A stretch of DNA of 21,115 bases from a virus: positions 1 to 21,115 of IMG/VR virus record IMGVR_UViG_3300025892_000198. One strand, 5' to 3'. Shown here one piece after another: positions 1-9,100 of this stretch. Below the pieces are notes generated by a model. That model worked only from the letters and a program-made list of their open reading frames with translations. It was not told where the DNA came from and searched no databases. A program made the translations under genes and the position numbers. The stretch's first letter is position 1; the number at the start of each line of letters is the position of its first letter.

Positions 1-1
1 A

Positions 2-535
2 GCTAATCCAGAATTAGGTGTGGATCCAGATTTTGATGACAGTACAATCGAACATTTTCCACAAAATACTAGAGATGTAACTTTGAGAAGACACATGACT
101 GTTTTATTAAGTCAAAGAAGTACATTGTATAATATCACATTAGACGGTGATGATTATTTGAGAGGATATGCTTGGACAGGAATGAGTATGGGAAGTACAA
201 AAATGTCTTCACAACCGTTTAGTGCAAATAATATGTTTAGTGGCACACATACAAATACTCAAACAACAGCTATTGCTGGCAGTATAAATGGTATTAATAG
301 ATATATTTCTCCTATGACATTTGTTAACTGGGGTACACATACATTATATGGATTAGGAGATAGTACAAATAGTCGTAAAAATGGTACCGGTGTATCGTTT
401 TCTGATTATGCAGTAGATAATTTAAAAACATACTTAGGTTATCCAACAGAAATTAAAGTTTCTGCTCCAGCAACAGACTTTTCATTAACAAGTATAACTT
501 TTGACCAAACAGATAAAACATTTGATGTAATTTAA
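2..535 (+). CDS. C-terminal part of an unidentified phage structural protein (5' truncated)
   Basis: The reading frame is open to the left edge of the window: the codons before the GTG at 20 read A-N-P-E-L-G in the same frame. The gene therefore almost certainly starts upstream and only about 177 C-terminal residues are visible. The visible part is polar and rich in Ser, Thr, Asn and Gly, with no membrane segment, signal peptide or cysteine. A stretch with LRRHMTVLL and YNITLDGDDYLRGYAW is followed by a Gly/Ser/Asn-rich middle, and the end looks like a small beta domain (KVSAPATDF...TFDVI). I do not recognise the family. Context (late promoter next, then fibre genes, same strand) suggests a virion or fibre-associated protein. 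The TAA at 533-535 is followed by a late-promoter box, so this is probably the last gene of its unit. Confidence 0.7.
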   Translation, partial: ANPELGVDPDFDDSTIEHFPQNTRDVTLRRHMTVLLSQRSTLYNITLDGDDYLRGYAWTGMSMGSTKMSSQPFSANNMFSGTHTNTQTTAIAGSINGINRYISPMTFVNWGTHTLYGLGDSTNSRKNGTGVSFSDYAVDNLKTYLGYPTEIKVSAPATDFSLTSITFDQTDKTFDVI

Positions 536-547
536 TGGTAAAACTTG

Positions 548-555
548 TATAAATA
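548..555 (+). promoter_or_regulatory. T4-type late promoter (TATAAATA)
   Basis: Exact match to the T4 late-promoter box recognised by a gp55-type sigma factor with the sliding clamp. It lies in the 42-nt gap between two genes, 22 nt before the ATG at 578. That leaves room for a short leader carrying the GAGAG ribosome-binding sequence. Seen directly: the motif and its position. Inferred: that it is active. Confidence 0.75.
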
Positions 556-577
556 TTAGGGAAAATTAGAGAGTAAA

Positions 578-1423
578 ATGGCAAAACAAACAATTAACAT
601 TGGTTCTACAGCGGATGACGGTACAGGTACTACAATTCGTGCTGGTGGTGATTTAATTAATGATAACTTTAATGAAATTTATACTGAATTAGGTGACGGT
701 TCATCTTTAAGTATAACCAGTAAAACACAAACACTTACCAATAAAACATTAGACGGTAGTAATAATACCTTTTCTAATATTCCAGGTTCTGCCTTAACAA
801 ACGCAACTTTCACATTAGTTGATGAGAGTTCAACTGAAGCTACAATCTCACTTGGTGAGAGAATGGGTTTAACCGGCGGCACAAACTTAACAACTGCCAT
901 TACAGGTGATAATATAAATGTCACTCTTAATACGACAATAACAGGTTTAACAAGTTTACAAACAGAAACACTTACAAATAACTCTGGTAATTTATTAATT
1001 GATAGTACAACATATATTACAGAATTTAGAGGTGGTGGTAGTACAGACGGACAAATACAATTAAATTGTAGTTCTAACTCTCATGGCCAAAAAATTGTGG
1101 CACAACCTCATAGTGAGGCGGTAACAAATGAAATGTTGTTACCAAAAGGTGCTAACTCAACATTAGTTTCAGAGATTGCAACGCAAACTCTAACAAATAA
1201 AACAATAGGTGTAGGCCAAGTAACAGGTAATACAAGAGCATATACTGGTGACGGTTCTACTGTAGCATTTACAGTTACAGATGGAATGACTGTACAAAAT
1301 ACCTTGGTATTTTTAAATGGTGTTTTCCAAAGACCAACAACAGATTTTACAATATCGGGAACAACGCTGACATTTGGTACGGCACCAATAGCTGCGGATG
1401 CAATAACAATAAAAGAGCTTTAA
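578..1423 (+). CDS. Tail fibre-like structural protein with a shared C-terminal module
   Basis: 281 aa. The N-terminus (INIGSTADDGTGTTIRAGGD, then LINDNFNEIYTELG) is a signature I associate with structural/fibre proteins of marine T4-like phages. The middle is Thr/Asn/Ser-rich beta-type sequence with two copies of a TQTLTNKT motif (near residues 50 and 203), as in trimeric fibre shafts. Residues 222-281 form a compact module (GDGST, then NTLVFLNGV, ISGTTLTF, IKEL) that recurs at the C-termini of the proteins at 13318-13980 and 15141-15848. There is no transmembrane segment or cysteine cluster; the single cysteine is in LNCSSNSHG. The role is inferred as a distal fibre or adhesin component or a connector to another fibre. 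Exact position in the virion is unknown. The start is set by the ATG 22 nt after a TATAAATA box with GAGAG upstream. Confidence 0.85.
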   Translation: MAKQTINIGSTADDGTGTTIRAGGDLINDNFNEIYTELGDGSSLSITSKTQTLTNKTLDGSNNTFSNIPGSALTNATFTLVDESSTEATISLGERMGLTGGTNLTTAITGDNINVTLNTTITGLTSLQTETLTNNSGNLLIDSTTYITEFRGGGSTDGQIQLNCSSNSHGQKIVAQPHSEAVTNEMLLPKGANSTLVSEIATQTLTNKTIGVGQVTGNTRAYTGDGSTVAFTVTDGMTVQNTLVFLNGVFQRPTTDFTISGTTLTFGTAPIAADAITIKEL

Positions 1424-1431
1424 TAGAGGTG

Positions 1432-1439
1432 TATAAATA
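1432..1439 (+). promoter_or_regulatory. T4-type late promoter, unusually close to the start codon
   Basis: Exact TATAAATA box only 5 nt before the ATG at 1445. It lies between a GAGG ribosome-binding-like sequence (1426-1429) and the start codon. With T4-like spacing, transcription would begin at or next to the ATG and give an almost leaderless mRNA. Read-through transcripts would carry the GAGG, but at a long spacing of about 15 nt. Confidence 0.6.
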
Positions 1440-1444
1440 GTAGT

Positions 1445-2179
1445 ATGACTAACAAAATCAAAGAATCGAATATAACAGACGGCGCAGTCACAAGCGATAA
1501 GTTAGCTTCTGGTACAGTTGCTAATGACAGACTTGCAAATAATTCGATTACTATTAATGGTAATACTGTAGCATTAGGTGGTACATTATCGACATTACCT
1601 ACCATTACATCATCTAGTGTTGTAATTACACCGGATTCTGAACAATCATTTACTTTAGCAGGAACAAACTTTGTATCTGTGCCAATTGTAGAGTTAGTTA
1701 GTTCGACAGGTGCAGTTACAGTAGCAAGTGCTGTTACATTTAATAACTCAACAAGTTTAGCAATTACAACAAGCTTATCTGCTGGTACTTACTATGTAAG
1801 AGTAGAAAATCCAGATGGTGGTGCAGTAAGAAGTTCATCAGCAATTTTAGCAGTTAGTAATGCACCTTTTTGGTCAACAGCCGCAGGCAGTTTAGGTACC
1901 ATAACATCAGGCGATACAGCTACATTTCAATTACTCGCTTATGATGACTCTAGTACAGCAGTGACAGGTTACACATTACAATCAGGTTCATTGCCAGGAG
2001 GATTTACTTTAGCTGGTGATTCAACAATTGGTTCAATTTCAGGCACAGAATCAGGTGCTACAGATACAACAACTTATTCTTTTGTTATTAGAGCAACGGA
2101 TAATGAATCACAAACAACTGACAGGACATTTAGTATTACTGTCAATGTGTCGGCTACAGGAGGAGGGCAATTTAACTAA
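1445..2179 (+). CDS. Fibre-like protein with IPT/TIG and Ig-like (He_PIG) domains
   Basis: 244 aa. Residues 1-45 (SNITDGAVTSDKLASGTVAN) resemble the SDKL-type shaft or attachment repeats of phage fibres. Residues about 53-137 look like an IPT/TIG beta-sandwich: ITSSSVVITPDSEQSFTLAGTNF at its start, GTYYVRVENPDG near its end. Residues about 141-236 look like a putative Ig (He_PIG/cadherin-like) domain, with LQSGSLPGGFTL followed by GSISGTESG and then FVIRATD. The same IPT-to-Ig pair occurs in the 473-aa protein at 15862-17283, so the two are paralogous over this part. It is probably a stalk that carries or positions an adhesin. The stop overlaps the next ATG by 1 nt, so translation of the LamG/SPRY protein is likely coupled. 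The AGGAGGG at 2159-2166 serves that next gene. Confidence 0.85.
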   Translation: MTNKIKESNITDGAVTSDKLASGTVANDRLANNSITINGNTVALGGTLSTLPTITSSSVVITPDSEQSFTLAGTNFVSVPIVELVSSTGAVTVASAVTFNNSTSLAITTSLSAGTYYVRVENPDGGAVRSSSAILAVSNAPFWSTAAGSLGTITSGDTATFQLLAYDDSSTAVTGYTLQSGSLPGGFTLAGDSTIGSISGTESGATDTTTYSFVIRATDNESQTTDRTFSITVNVSATGGGQFN

Positions 2180-3606
2180 TGTCTAGTAAAGGTACAGCAT
2201 ATATTGATAGAACACCATCAAGTGGTGGTAACAGAAAAACATGGACTTGGTCATGTTGGTTAAAAAGAACAGGAGTTAATTCAGCTCAAAGACTTTTTAG
2301 CGCAGGAAGTTCAATAGGTACAAATAACGATAACTTATTAAGTGTTCTTTTTGAAAGTGATAATACACTTAAAATTTTTTCGGAAGTTAGCGCTTCTACT
2401 GTTATAGATTTGAGAACAACTCGTGTATTTACGGATACTTTTGGTTATTATCATATTGTTATAGCATTTGATACAACTCAAGCAACAGCAGCTGACCGTG
2501 TTAAAATTTATGTAAATGGTACACAAGAAACAGCTTTATCAGCTACAACTTATCCTAGTTTAAATTTAGATACATTTGTTAATCATACTGTAAAACATAG
2601 AATTGGTTATACAGGAAGTTCATTTGATGGTATTATGTCACATATGCACTTTGCTGATGGAACAGCTTATGCTGCTTCAACTTTTGGCGAAACAGATTCA
2701 ACCACAGGTGAATGGAAATTAACATTGTCTCCTTCTTTTACATTAGGTACAAATGGTTTTACAATTTTTAAAGATGATAATACTATTACAGACCAATCTA
2801 CCAATTCAAATGACTGGACACAAGCAAACGGTTCAATATCTGCTACTCAGGATTGCCCTAGTAATGTATTTTGTACTATGAATGATACGGAGTTTGATTT
2901 TGCAAATGCTGACTCAGATATAGGCGCAGGCGGAACTTTTGTTTATCCAAGGGCAAATGGTAATTACACTTATGCAATGTCAACTCTCGCAATGCCAAAA
3001 GGAAATGGTAAATTTTACTTTGAAGCAAAAAGAATTGTATATGATACTGTTGAAGCAGCAGTTGGTATTGTTGACGCTGAATTTTCTTCAGAAATATTTT
3101 ATGAAAATAGACCAATTGTTACAGCTACTAATACTACAGCAATTGGTAGAGTATTGGCGAATAGTGATGGTCATTCAATAATTTCAGGTACGGCAAACTC
3201 TAGTTATGGTCTCGGTTCACTAGCTGACGGTGATATTGTTTGTATGGCTTGTGATATGGAAAACGGTGCCTTTTATTTTAGAAAAAATGATGGTTCATGG
3301 GCTAATAGCGGCGACCCAACTTCAGGCGCAAGTAAAACTGGTGCGATAGATATATCAGCAACATCTCAATGGACATCAAGTTCTCATTGGAGAGTTTGGT
3401 GTGGAGATGGTGCTACTAACCATGACAGGTGGGCATTTAATTTTGGTAATGGTAATTTTCCATCACAATCAGGTAGTTTTGGTTCTCAATCATATTCAAC
3501 AACTGCTGTGTCAAGTGCAGGCACAAATGCTTCAGGTATAGGTATTTTCGAATTTGATGTACCTACTGGCTACACAGCGCTATGTACTAAGGGGTTAAAC
3601 GAATAA
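2179..3606 (+). CDS. LamG-like plus SPRY-like domain fibre/adhesin protein
   Basis: 475 aa. Residues about 5-185 fit a concanavalin A-like (LamG/Laminin_G_3) sandwich: WTWSCWLKR at 22-30, YYHIVIAFDTTQ at 90-101, VKIYVNG at 108-114, then a GIMSHMHFADG strand. A linker with DQSTNSNDWT (205-214) is typical of these phage proteins. Residues about 255-425 fit a SPRY (B30.2-like) domain: GKFYFEAK at 277-284, and GDIVCMACDMENGAFYFRKN at 351-370, the classic GDxIxxxxDxxNGxxxFxKN strand pair. Both folds commonly bind glycans or proteins, so this is a likely receptor-binding protein. Its start overlaps the previous stop by 1 nt with a very strong upstream Shine-Dalgarno (AGGAGGG). The gene ends 1 nt before the next ATG. 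Domain assignment is by motif reading, not by search. Confidence 0.85.
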   Translation: MSSKGTAYIDRTPSSGGNRKTWTWSCWLKRTGVNSAQRLFSAGSSIGTNNDNLLSVLFESDNTLKIFSEVSASTVIDLRTTRVFTDTFGYYHIVIAFDTTQATAADRVKIYVNGTQETALSATTYPSLNLDTFVNHTVKHRIGYTGSSFDGIMSHMHFADGTAYAASTFGETDSTTGEWKLTLSPSFTLGTNGFTIFKDDNTITDQSTNSNDWTQANGSISATQDCPSNVFCTMNDTEFDFANADSDIGAGGTFVYPRANGNYTYAMSTLAMPKGNGKFYFEAKRIVYDTVEAAVGIVDAEFSSEIFYENRPIVTATNTTAIGRVLANSDGHSIISGTANSSYGLGSLADGDIVCMACDMENGAFYFRKNDGSWANSGDPTSGASKTGAIDISATSQWTSSSHWRVWCGDGATNHDRWAFNFGNGNFPSQSGSFGSQSYSTTAVSSAGTNASGIGIFEFDVPTGYTALCTKGLNE

Positions 3607-3607
3607 T

Positions 3608-4639
3608 ATGGCATACACAACAATTAATAAATCTACAGATTATTTTAATACTAAACTTTATACAGGTAATGGTTCAACAGGTCATGCAATTACAGGTGTA
3701 GGTTTTCAACCAGATTTACTTTGGTTAAAACCAAGAAGCACAACAGGTTATCATAGACTTTTTGATGCAGTAAGAGGTGCAGGATATCAACTATATAGTA
3801 ATGAAACTAATGGTTCTGGTCTAGACACAAATCAAATGTCTTCATTTAATTCAGATGGTTTTACTTTAGGAAATGAAACTGGTTCAAATGCAAATGGAAC
3901 TACTTTTGCCTCATGGAACTGGAAAGCAAATGGACAAGGTTCATCTAACACAGATGGTTCAATAAACACTACTTATACTTCTGTTAATACGACAGCAGGT
4001 TTTTCAATAATTCAATATACAGGTAATGGTGTAGCAGGTGCAACGATTGGACATGGATTAGGTGCAGTACCTAAAATGCTTATAGTAAAACAAACAAACT
4101 CATCTAATAATTGGAAAGTTTATCATGTAAGTATGGGTAACAATAATATTATGAATTTAAATGATACTTCAGCACAAACAGGAAATACTGCTTTTTGGAA
4201 TGACACTACTCCTACATCTACACTTATTTCTCTTGGTACAAATGGTGCAATAAATGGAAGTGGAAATACTTATATTATGTATGCTTTTACTTCTATAACT
4301 GGTTATAGCAAGTTTGGTTCTTTTTCTGGTAATAATAATAATGACGGTTCATTTATTTACACAGGATTTGCACCATCATTTGTTATGGTTAAGAGAAGTA
4401 GTGATATTCAAGGTTGGGTTATGTGGGATAATAAAAGACCTGGTTATAATTTAACTAATCAAAGTCTAACAGCAAACGAAAATAGTGCTGAAGAAACAGG
4501 TAGAACTTTTGATATATTGTCTAATGGTTTTAAAATAAGAGATACTAATACAGCTACTAACGCTGCTTCAACATATATTTACATGGCATTTGGTCAAACC
4601 TTGGTAGGGTCAAACAATATACCATGTACAGCAAGATAA
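3608..4639 (+). CDS. DUF7483-like structural protein made of three tandem repeats
   Basis: 343 aa, Gly/Asn/Thr-rich. Three related units are visible. Each has a YTGN/Y-like strand, a Gly-Phe/Leu-x-P strand, a hydrophobic strand ending in K/R, and then W or H followed by an aromatic. Unit 1 spans about 16-106 (GFQPDLLWLKPRS, then YHRLFDAVRG, ending ASWNWK). Unit 2 spans about 132-227 (GLGAVPKMLIVKQ, then WKVYHVSMG, ending YIMYAF). Unit 3 spans about 236-328 (GFAPSFVMVKRSS, then WVMWDNKRPG, ending YIYMAF). The GFxPDLxWxKxR...H...DxVRG pattern is the one I associate with the DUF7483 family of phage proteins. The gene follows the LamG/SPRY gene by 1 nt and is the last before the gp8 promoter. Presumed virion/fibre component; receptor binding is possible but not shown. 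Confidence 0.8.
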   Translation: MAYTTINKSTDYFNTKLYTGNGSTGHAITGVGFQPDLLWLKPRSTTGYHRLFDAVRGAGYQLYSNETNGSGLDTNQMSSFNSDGFTLGNETGSNANGTTFASWNWKANGQGSSNTDGSINTTYTSVNTTAGFSIIQYTGNGVAGATIGHGLGAVPKMLIVKQTNSSNNWKVYHVSMGNNNIMNLNDTSAQTGNTAFWNDTTPTSTLISLGTNGAINGSGNTYIMYAFTSITGYSKFGSFSGNNNNDGSFIYTGFAPSFVMVKRSSDIQGWVMWDNKRPGYNLTNQSLTANENSAEETGRTFDILSNGFKIRDTNTATNAASTYIYMAFGQTLVGSNNIPCTAR

Positions 4640-4643
4640 ACAG

Positions 4644-4651
4644 TATAAATA
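4644..4651 (+). promoter_or_regulatory. T4-type late promoter before the baseplate genes
   Basis: Exact TATAAATA box 25 nt before the gp8 ATG, followed at 4653 by a second, partial TATAAAGG. It lies entirely in the 37-nt gap between genes and should start a transcript covering gp8, the giant structural protein and the small coiled-coil protein. Confidence 0.75.
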
Positions 4652-4676
4652 GTATAAAGGATAAAAGAGAAATAAT

Positions 4677-6137
4677 ATGCCGGCAATTATAACAAACAAA
4701 TTTAGAAGACACAATGCTCAACAATTCGTTGAATCATTTAGCGAATCAGCAAATACTGTCTATTACATGGGTTTAGGCCGTTCTCAAGCATTTGGCACAT
4801 CTACTAGAGGTGATAGTAGAACCGAAAATGAAGGAACAGATACAAGTCCATTAACTCCAGTTGATTCAATCAAAGATGAATTTTATTATTTTGATGATTT
4901 ATTAGCTGCAAAAAGAATTACAACAAGTGATGTTTCTTTCGCAATACCAAGAAGAAACTGGACTACAAGCACAGTTTACGATTATTATAGACATGATTAC
5001 GGAAATTATATAACTGGTGGCACAACTACACAGTCGGCAAACTCTGGTGCTACTAACTTATTTGATTCTACTTTTTATGTATTAAATAGTAACAATAATG
5101 TTTACAAATGTTTAGATAATAATGGTGGCGCAAACTCAACTGTAGAACCAACAGGAACATCAACATCAATTTTAACAACAGGTGATGGATACAAATGGAA
5201 ATATATGTATTCACTATCTGCTTCACAACAAGTTAACTTTTTATCAACTGACTTTATGGCAGTTGCAACAAATTCAACTGTATCATCAGCGGCTGTTGAT
5301 GGTGCAATTAACATTATAAAAATTAAAACTGCCGGTTCAGGCGGTACAGACGGTACACATACAGGCGTTCCAATTAGAGGAGACGGTAGTTCGGGTGTTT
5401 GCTCAGTTACAGTTTCATCTGGTGCAGTAACAGCTGTAACAGTAACAACACCAGGTACAGGTTATACTTTTGCTTACATAAGAGTTGCAGATATTATAAC
5501 TGCTGGTGCAACAAGTTTAACAGGAACAGAATTAGATGTAATTATAGAACCAAAAGGTGGTCACGGATTTGACGCAGTAACAGAATTAGGTGGTTTCTTT
5601 GTAATGACGAACACTAACTTTGAGGGTGCAGAAACATCAAACTCTGGTGACTTCAATACTACAAACGATTTCAGACGAGTATGTATTGTAAAAGACCCAA
5701 ATTCAGGTGGTTCAGCTGCAACAGCAACTACTTTAAGAGCTGTAAAAGCTGTCTTACTTGCAAGTGCTTCAGGTTCATTTACAGTAGATGAAAAAATTAC
5801 TCAAACAACAACAGGTGCCATAGGCAAAGTTGTTGAGTGGGATAATACAAATAAAATATTATATTATGTTCAAACTAGATTTAATAACGCTGGTTTGGAT
5901 ACAAACGGTAACTTAACAGCGTTTTCTGGAACAAACACGATTACAGGTGCTGATTCGGGTATTACAGGTACTCCTTCAACTTCAACAAGTACAGTTGATA
6001 GTGTTTCATTCACAAGTGGCTATGCAGCTGCTGAATTAGACGCTGACTCAGGTGATGTTGTTTATGTTGAAAATAGAGCACCTATTACAAGAGCTTCAGA
6101 CCAGACAGAAAATGTTAAACTAGTTATTGAATTTTAA
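4677..6137 (+). CDS. 8: Baseplate wedge subunit gp8
   Basis: 486 aa; T4 gp8 is 334 aa. In T4, gp8 dimers are part of each baseplate wedge and contact gp10, gp7 and gp6. The match rests on collinear motifs I recall from T4 gp8: ITNKFR at the N-terminus (T4 VTSKFR), YYMGLGRSQAF (T4 FITFGRSEPW), AIPRRNW (T4 AVIPRRDW), DGYKWKYMY (T4 DGYVWEYLF), and the C-terminal YVENRAPI followed by DQTE and a hydrophobic end (T4 YMENRPPI...DQTE). The extra length is mainly in the middle: a Gly-rich region around residues 215-270 and a FTVDEKITQTTTGAIGKV element near 370, a motif type also seen in the giant downstream protein. It is preceded by a late promoter and ends 11 nt before the next ATG, which has its own AGAGGGA. 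The gp8 assignment is firm; the inserted parts are unassigned. Confidence 0.93.
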   Translation: MPAIITNKFRRHNAQQFVESFSESANTVYYMGLGRSQAFGTSTRGDSRTENEGTDTSPLTPVDSIKDEFYYFDDLLAAKRITTSDVSFAIPRRNWTTSTVYDYYRHDYGNYITGGTTTQSANSGATNLFDSTFYVLNSNNNVYKCLDNNGGANSTVEPTGTSTSILTTGDGYKWKYMYSLSASQQVNFLSTDFMAVATNSTVSSAAVDGAINIIKIKTAGSGGTDGTHTGVPIRGDGSSGVCSVTVSSGAVTAVTVTTPGTGYTFAYIRVADIITAGATSLTGTELDVIIEPKGGHGFDAVTELGGFFVMTNTNFEGAETSNSGDFNTTNDFRRVCIVKDPNSGGSAATATTLRAVKAVLLASASGSFTVDEKITQTTTGAIGKVVEWDNTNKILYYVQTRFNNAGLDTNGNLTAFSGTNTITGADSGITGTPSTSTSTVDSVSFTSGYAAAELDADSGDVVYVENRAPITRASDQTENVKLVIEF

Positions 6138-6148
6138 GAGGGAAATAA

Positions 6149-9100
6149 ATGCCAAGTCCAACTGACTTTAACCTCACGCCTTATTATGATGACTTTGCTG
6201 AGTCAAAGAAGTTCCATAGAGTTCTTTTCAGACCAGCTTTCGCAGTACAGGCTAGAGAGTTAACACAATCACAAACGATTTTACAGAATCAAGTCGAAAG
6301 GCTATCTGACCACATCTTTAAACAAGGTGCAATGGTCATTCCTGGTGAAATCGGTTATGATTTAAATTACTATGCTGTAAAACTATCGGCAAAATCTCTA
6401 TCAGATATTACAAAATATAATAATGTACAATTAACTGGCGTAAGTTCAGGTGTTGTTGCAAACTGTATTGGTGTTGCAGCTACAGACGGAACTGACCCCG
6501 ATACTTTATTTGTAAAATATATCACATCAGGTACTTCAAACACAGCAACGACATTCACAGACGGAGAAACAATTAACTGTACAGTTGATGGTTCAGCCGC
6601 TACAGTAACTTGTTCTACTACAGCTACAGGTTCAGCTGCTACAATCGGAGCAGGTGTTTATTATATAAATGGTTTTCATGTTGAAGTTGCCGAACAAGTT
6701 TTAGTATTAGACAAATATACAAACTCACCATCTTATAGAGTTGGTCTTGCAGTTACAGAATCTTTTGTAACTCCAAATGATGATTTATCTCTAAATGATA
6801 ATGCTGCCGGTGCTTCAAATCAAAATGCTCCAGGCGCTCACAGATTTAAAATAGATTTAACACTTGCTAAGAAAACTTTGACAAGTACCGAAGATTCAAA
6901 CTTTATTGAATTGTTAAGATTAAAAGTAGGTATTATTCAAAACAGAGTTAGAACAACTGAATATGCAGTATTAGAAGATACACTTGCTAGAAGAACATTT
7001 GACGAATCAGGTGATTATCTAGTTAGAGGTATGGAATTAGATATTAGAGAACATCTAATTAATGGCAACAATAGAGGAATTTATACATCTGCTAATGGAG
7101 GTTTAGAAAGTAAACTTGCATTAGGTATTTCTCCTGGTAAAGCATATGTAAAAGGTTATGAAATCGAAACAATTGGTACAACTTTTGTTGAAGTTGATAA
7201 GGCAAGAGATTTTGATACAGAAAATAACTTTAATACAAGATTTAATTTAGGTAACTTTGTAAATGTTTCAAATGTTTACGGTTCTCCAGATGTTGGATTT
7301 GTTTCAGGTGATGTAGAAGCATTTAAAAGAGTAAATCTTTATAATACAACAACATCAAGTAGAGGTACAGAAAATGCAGGCTCAGGTTCAAGTATCAATA
7401 CAATTGGTCGTGCAAAATCCAGAGGTTTTGAATTAAATTCAGGTACAGCTGCTTCAAATATTTTTGCAAGTTCTTCATTAACAGGTGCAGTATATAAACA
7501 TTACTTGTTTGATATTAATATGTTCACACACTTGAACATTAGAACAGCACAAGCATTTACAACAGGTGAAAAAATTACAGGTGGTACTTCAGGTGCTACT
7601 GCTACTTTCGAATCAATTTCTACAACTGAAAGTGCTACAATTACAGGTGCTACAGCAGCTGATCCTGTTGTTGTAACTTCAACTAATACTTTCAAAGAAG
7701 GCCAACAAGTTACAATTGCAAGTGTTGGTGGTATGACTCAACTTAATGGCAATGTTTATACTGTTAGAAATCCTAGTGGTTCAAATTTTGAATTATACGA
7801 TACAGACGGCACTTCTTCAGTAGATGGTACAGGATTTACTTCTTATACTTCAGGCGGTACAGCTGCACACGGTGTAGTTATTGTATCAAGTGTTGTTGGT
7901 ACTTTCTCAGCAGGAGAAACAATTACAGGTGGTACATCATCTAACACAGCAGTAATTCAAACAGACGCTGTAGGTTTAAAAGGTGTAACTACACTTGATT
8001 TCTCTAGTGTAAAACAATTAGGTATGGCAGGTTCGCCAAGTTATACTTCAGATGTTGTAAGAAGTTCAACAAATGGAGAAAGATTACAAATTTCAGGAAC
8101 AGTATCAGTTGCAAATTCAAGTGCTTCTGTAACAGGTTTTGGTACTAGATTTACAGACGAGTTAAAAGTAGGTGATGAAATTACTTTTACTACAGACGCA
8201 GGTGGTTCGGAAACTCAAATTGTTGAAGCAATCATTTCAAATACAAGTTTGACTATTGCAGCTGCAGTTGGCGGTTCAGATGTAACAACTAAATCAAACG
8301 CAACTAGAAATAGAGGTAAATTACAAGAAAGTAATAATAATATTTCTATTTTCAAAATGCCTTATAAAACTATTAAGACATTAAAGACAGCCAATAATTC
8401 AGGCGTAACAGATACAAACTTTGCAGTAAGAAGACACTTTACAGGAACATTATCATCAAATGGTGATGTAACAATTACTGCTGGTACAAACGAAACATTT
8501 GTATCGTTATTAGAGAGAGATTTTTCAGTATCAATAATGACAACTGGTTCTGGCGGTTCAGGTGCAGTTGGTGATGTATTAAGTTTAACAGGTAATAACC
8601 ATGAGGGTGACGCTATCTTTACACTAGGTGGTTCTCCTACAGGTAAAACTTTAACACTAGATTTTGGTGCTAATTATGCAGGCCATAAAGTTAAAGTTCT
8701 TGCAACAATTAATAGAGCTGTTGCAGGTTCTAAAACAAAAACATTAAACGCATCCACAACTTTAGCAGTATCTACACAAGCTACAATAGAAAGTGGTGTG
8801 ATTGGATTAGGCAAAGCTGACATATATAAAATTAATAATATTTACATGTCTCCTGATTTTAGCACAGCGGCTACAAGTTCACACACAGATATTACAGATA
8901 GATTTAATTTAGACAATGGACAAAGAGATAACTTTTATGACATTGGTAGAATTAAATTAAAAACAGGTTCATTAACACCAACAGGTAGATTATTAATCAA
9001 TTTCGATTACTTCTCTCACGGTTCAGGTGATTATTTTGATGTTGACTCTTACTCTGGTGTTGTTGCTTATGCAGATATTCCAAGTTACAATTCAGATACA

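Noticed and set aside
2876-3181. Short frames on both strands inside the LamG/SPRY gene (2876-3115 minus, 2939-3181 plus)
   Set aside because: Translations are Leu/Gln/His-rich low-complexity text lacking start signals, while the containing gene has clear domain motifs across the region.
6664-6672. TATAAATG inside the giant structural gene as a promoter
   Set aside because: It has a mismatch at the last base, lies deep inside a coding sequence and has no downstream gene start; expected by chance in AT-rich DNA.
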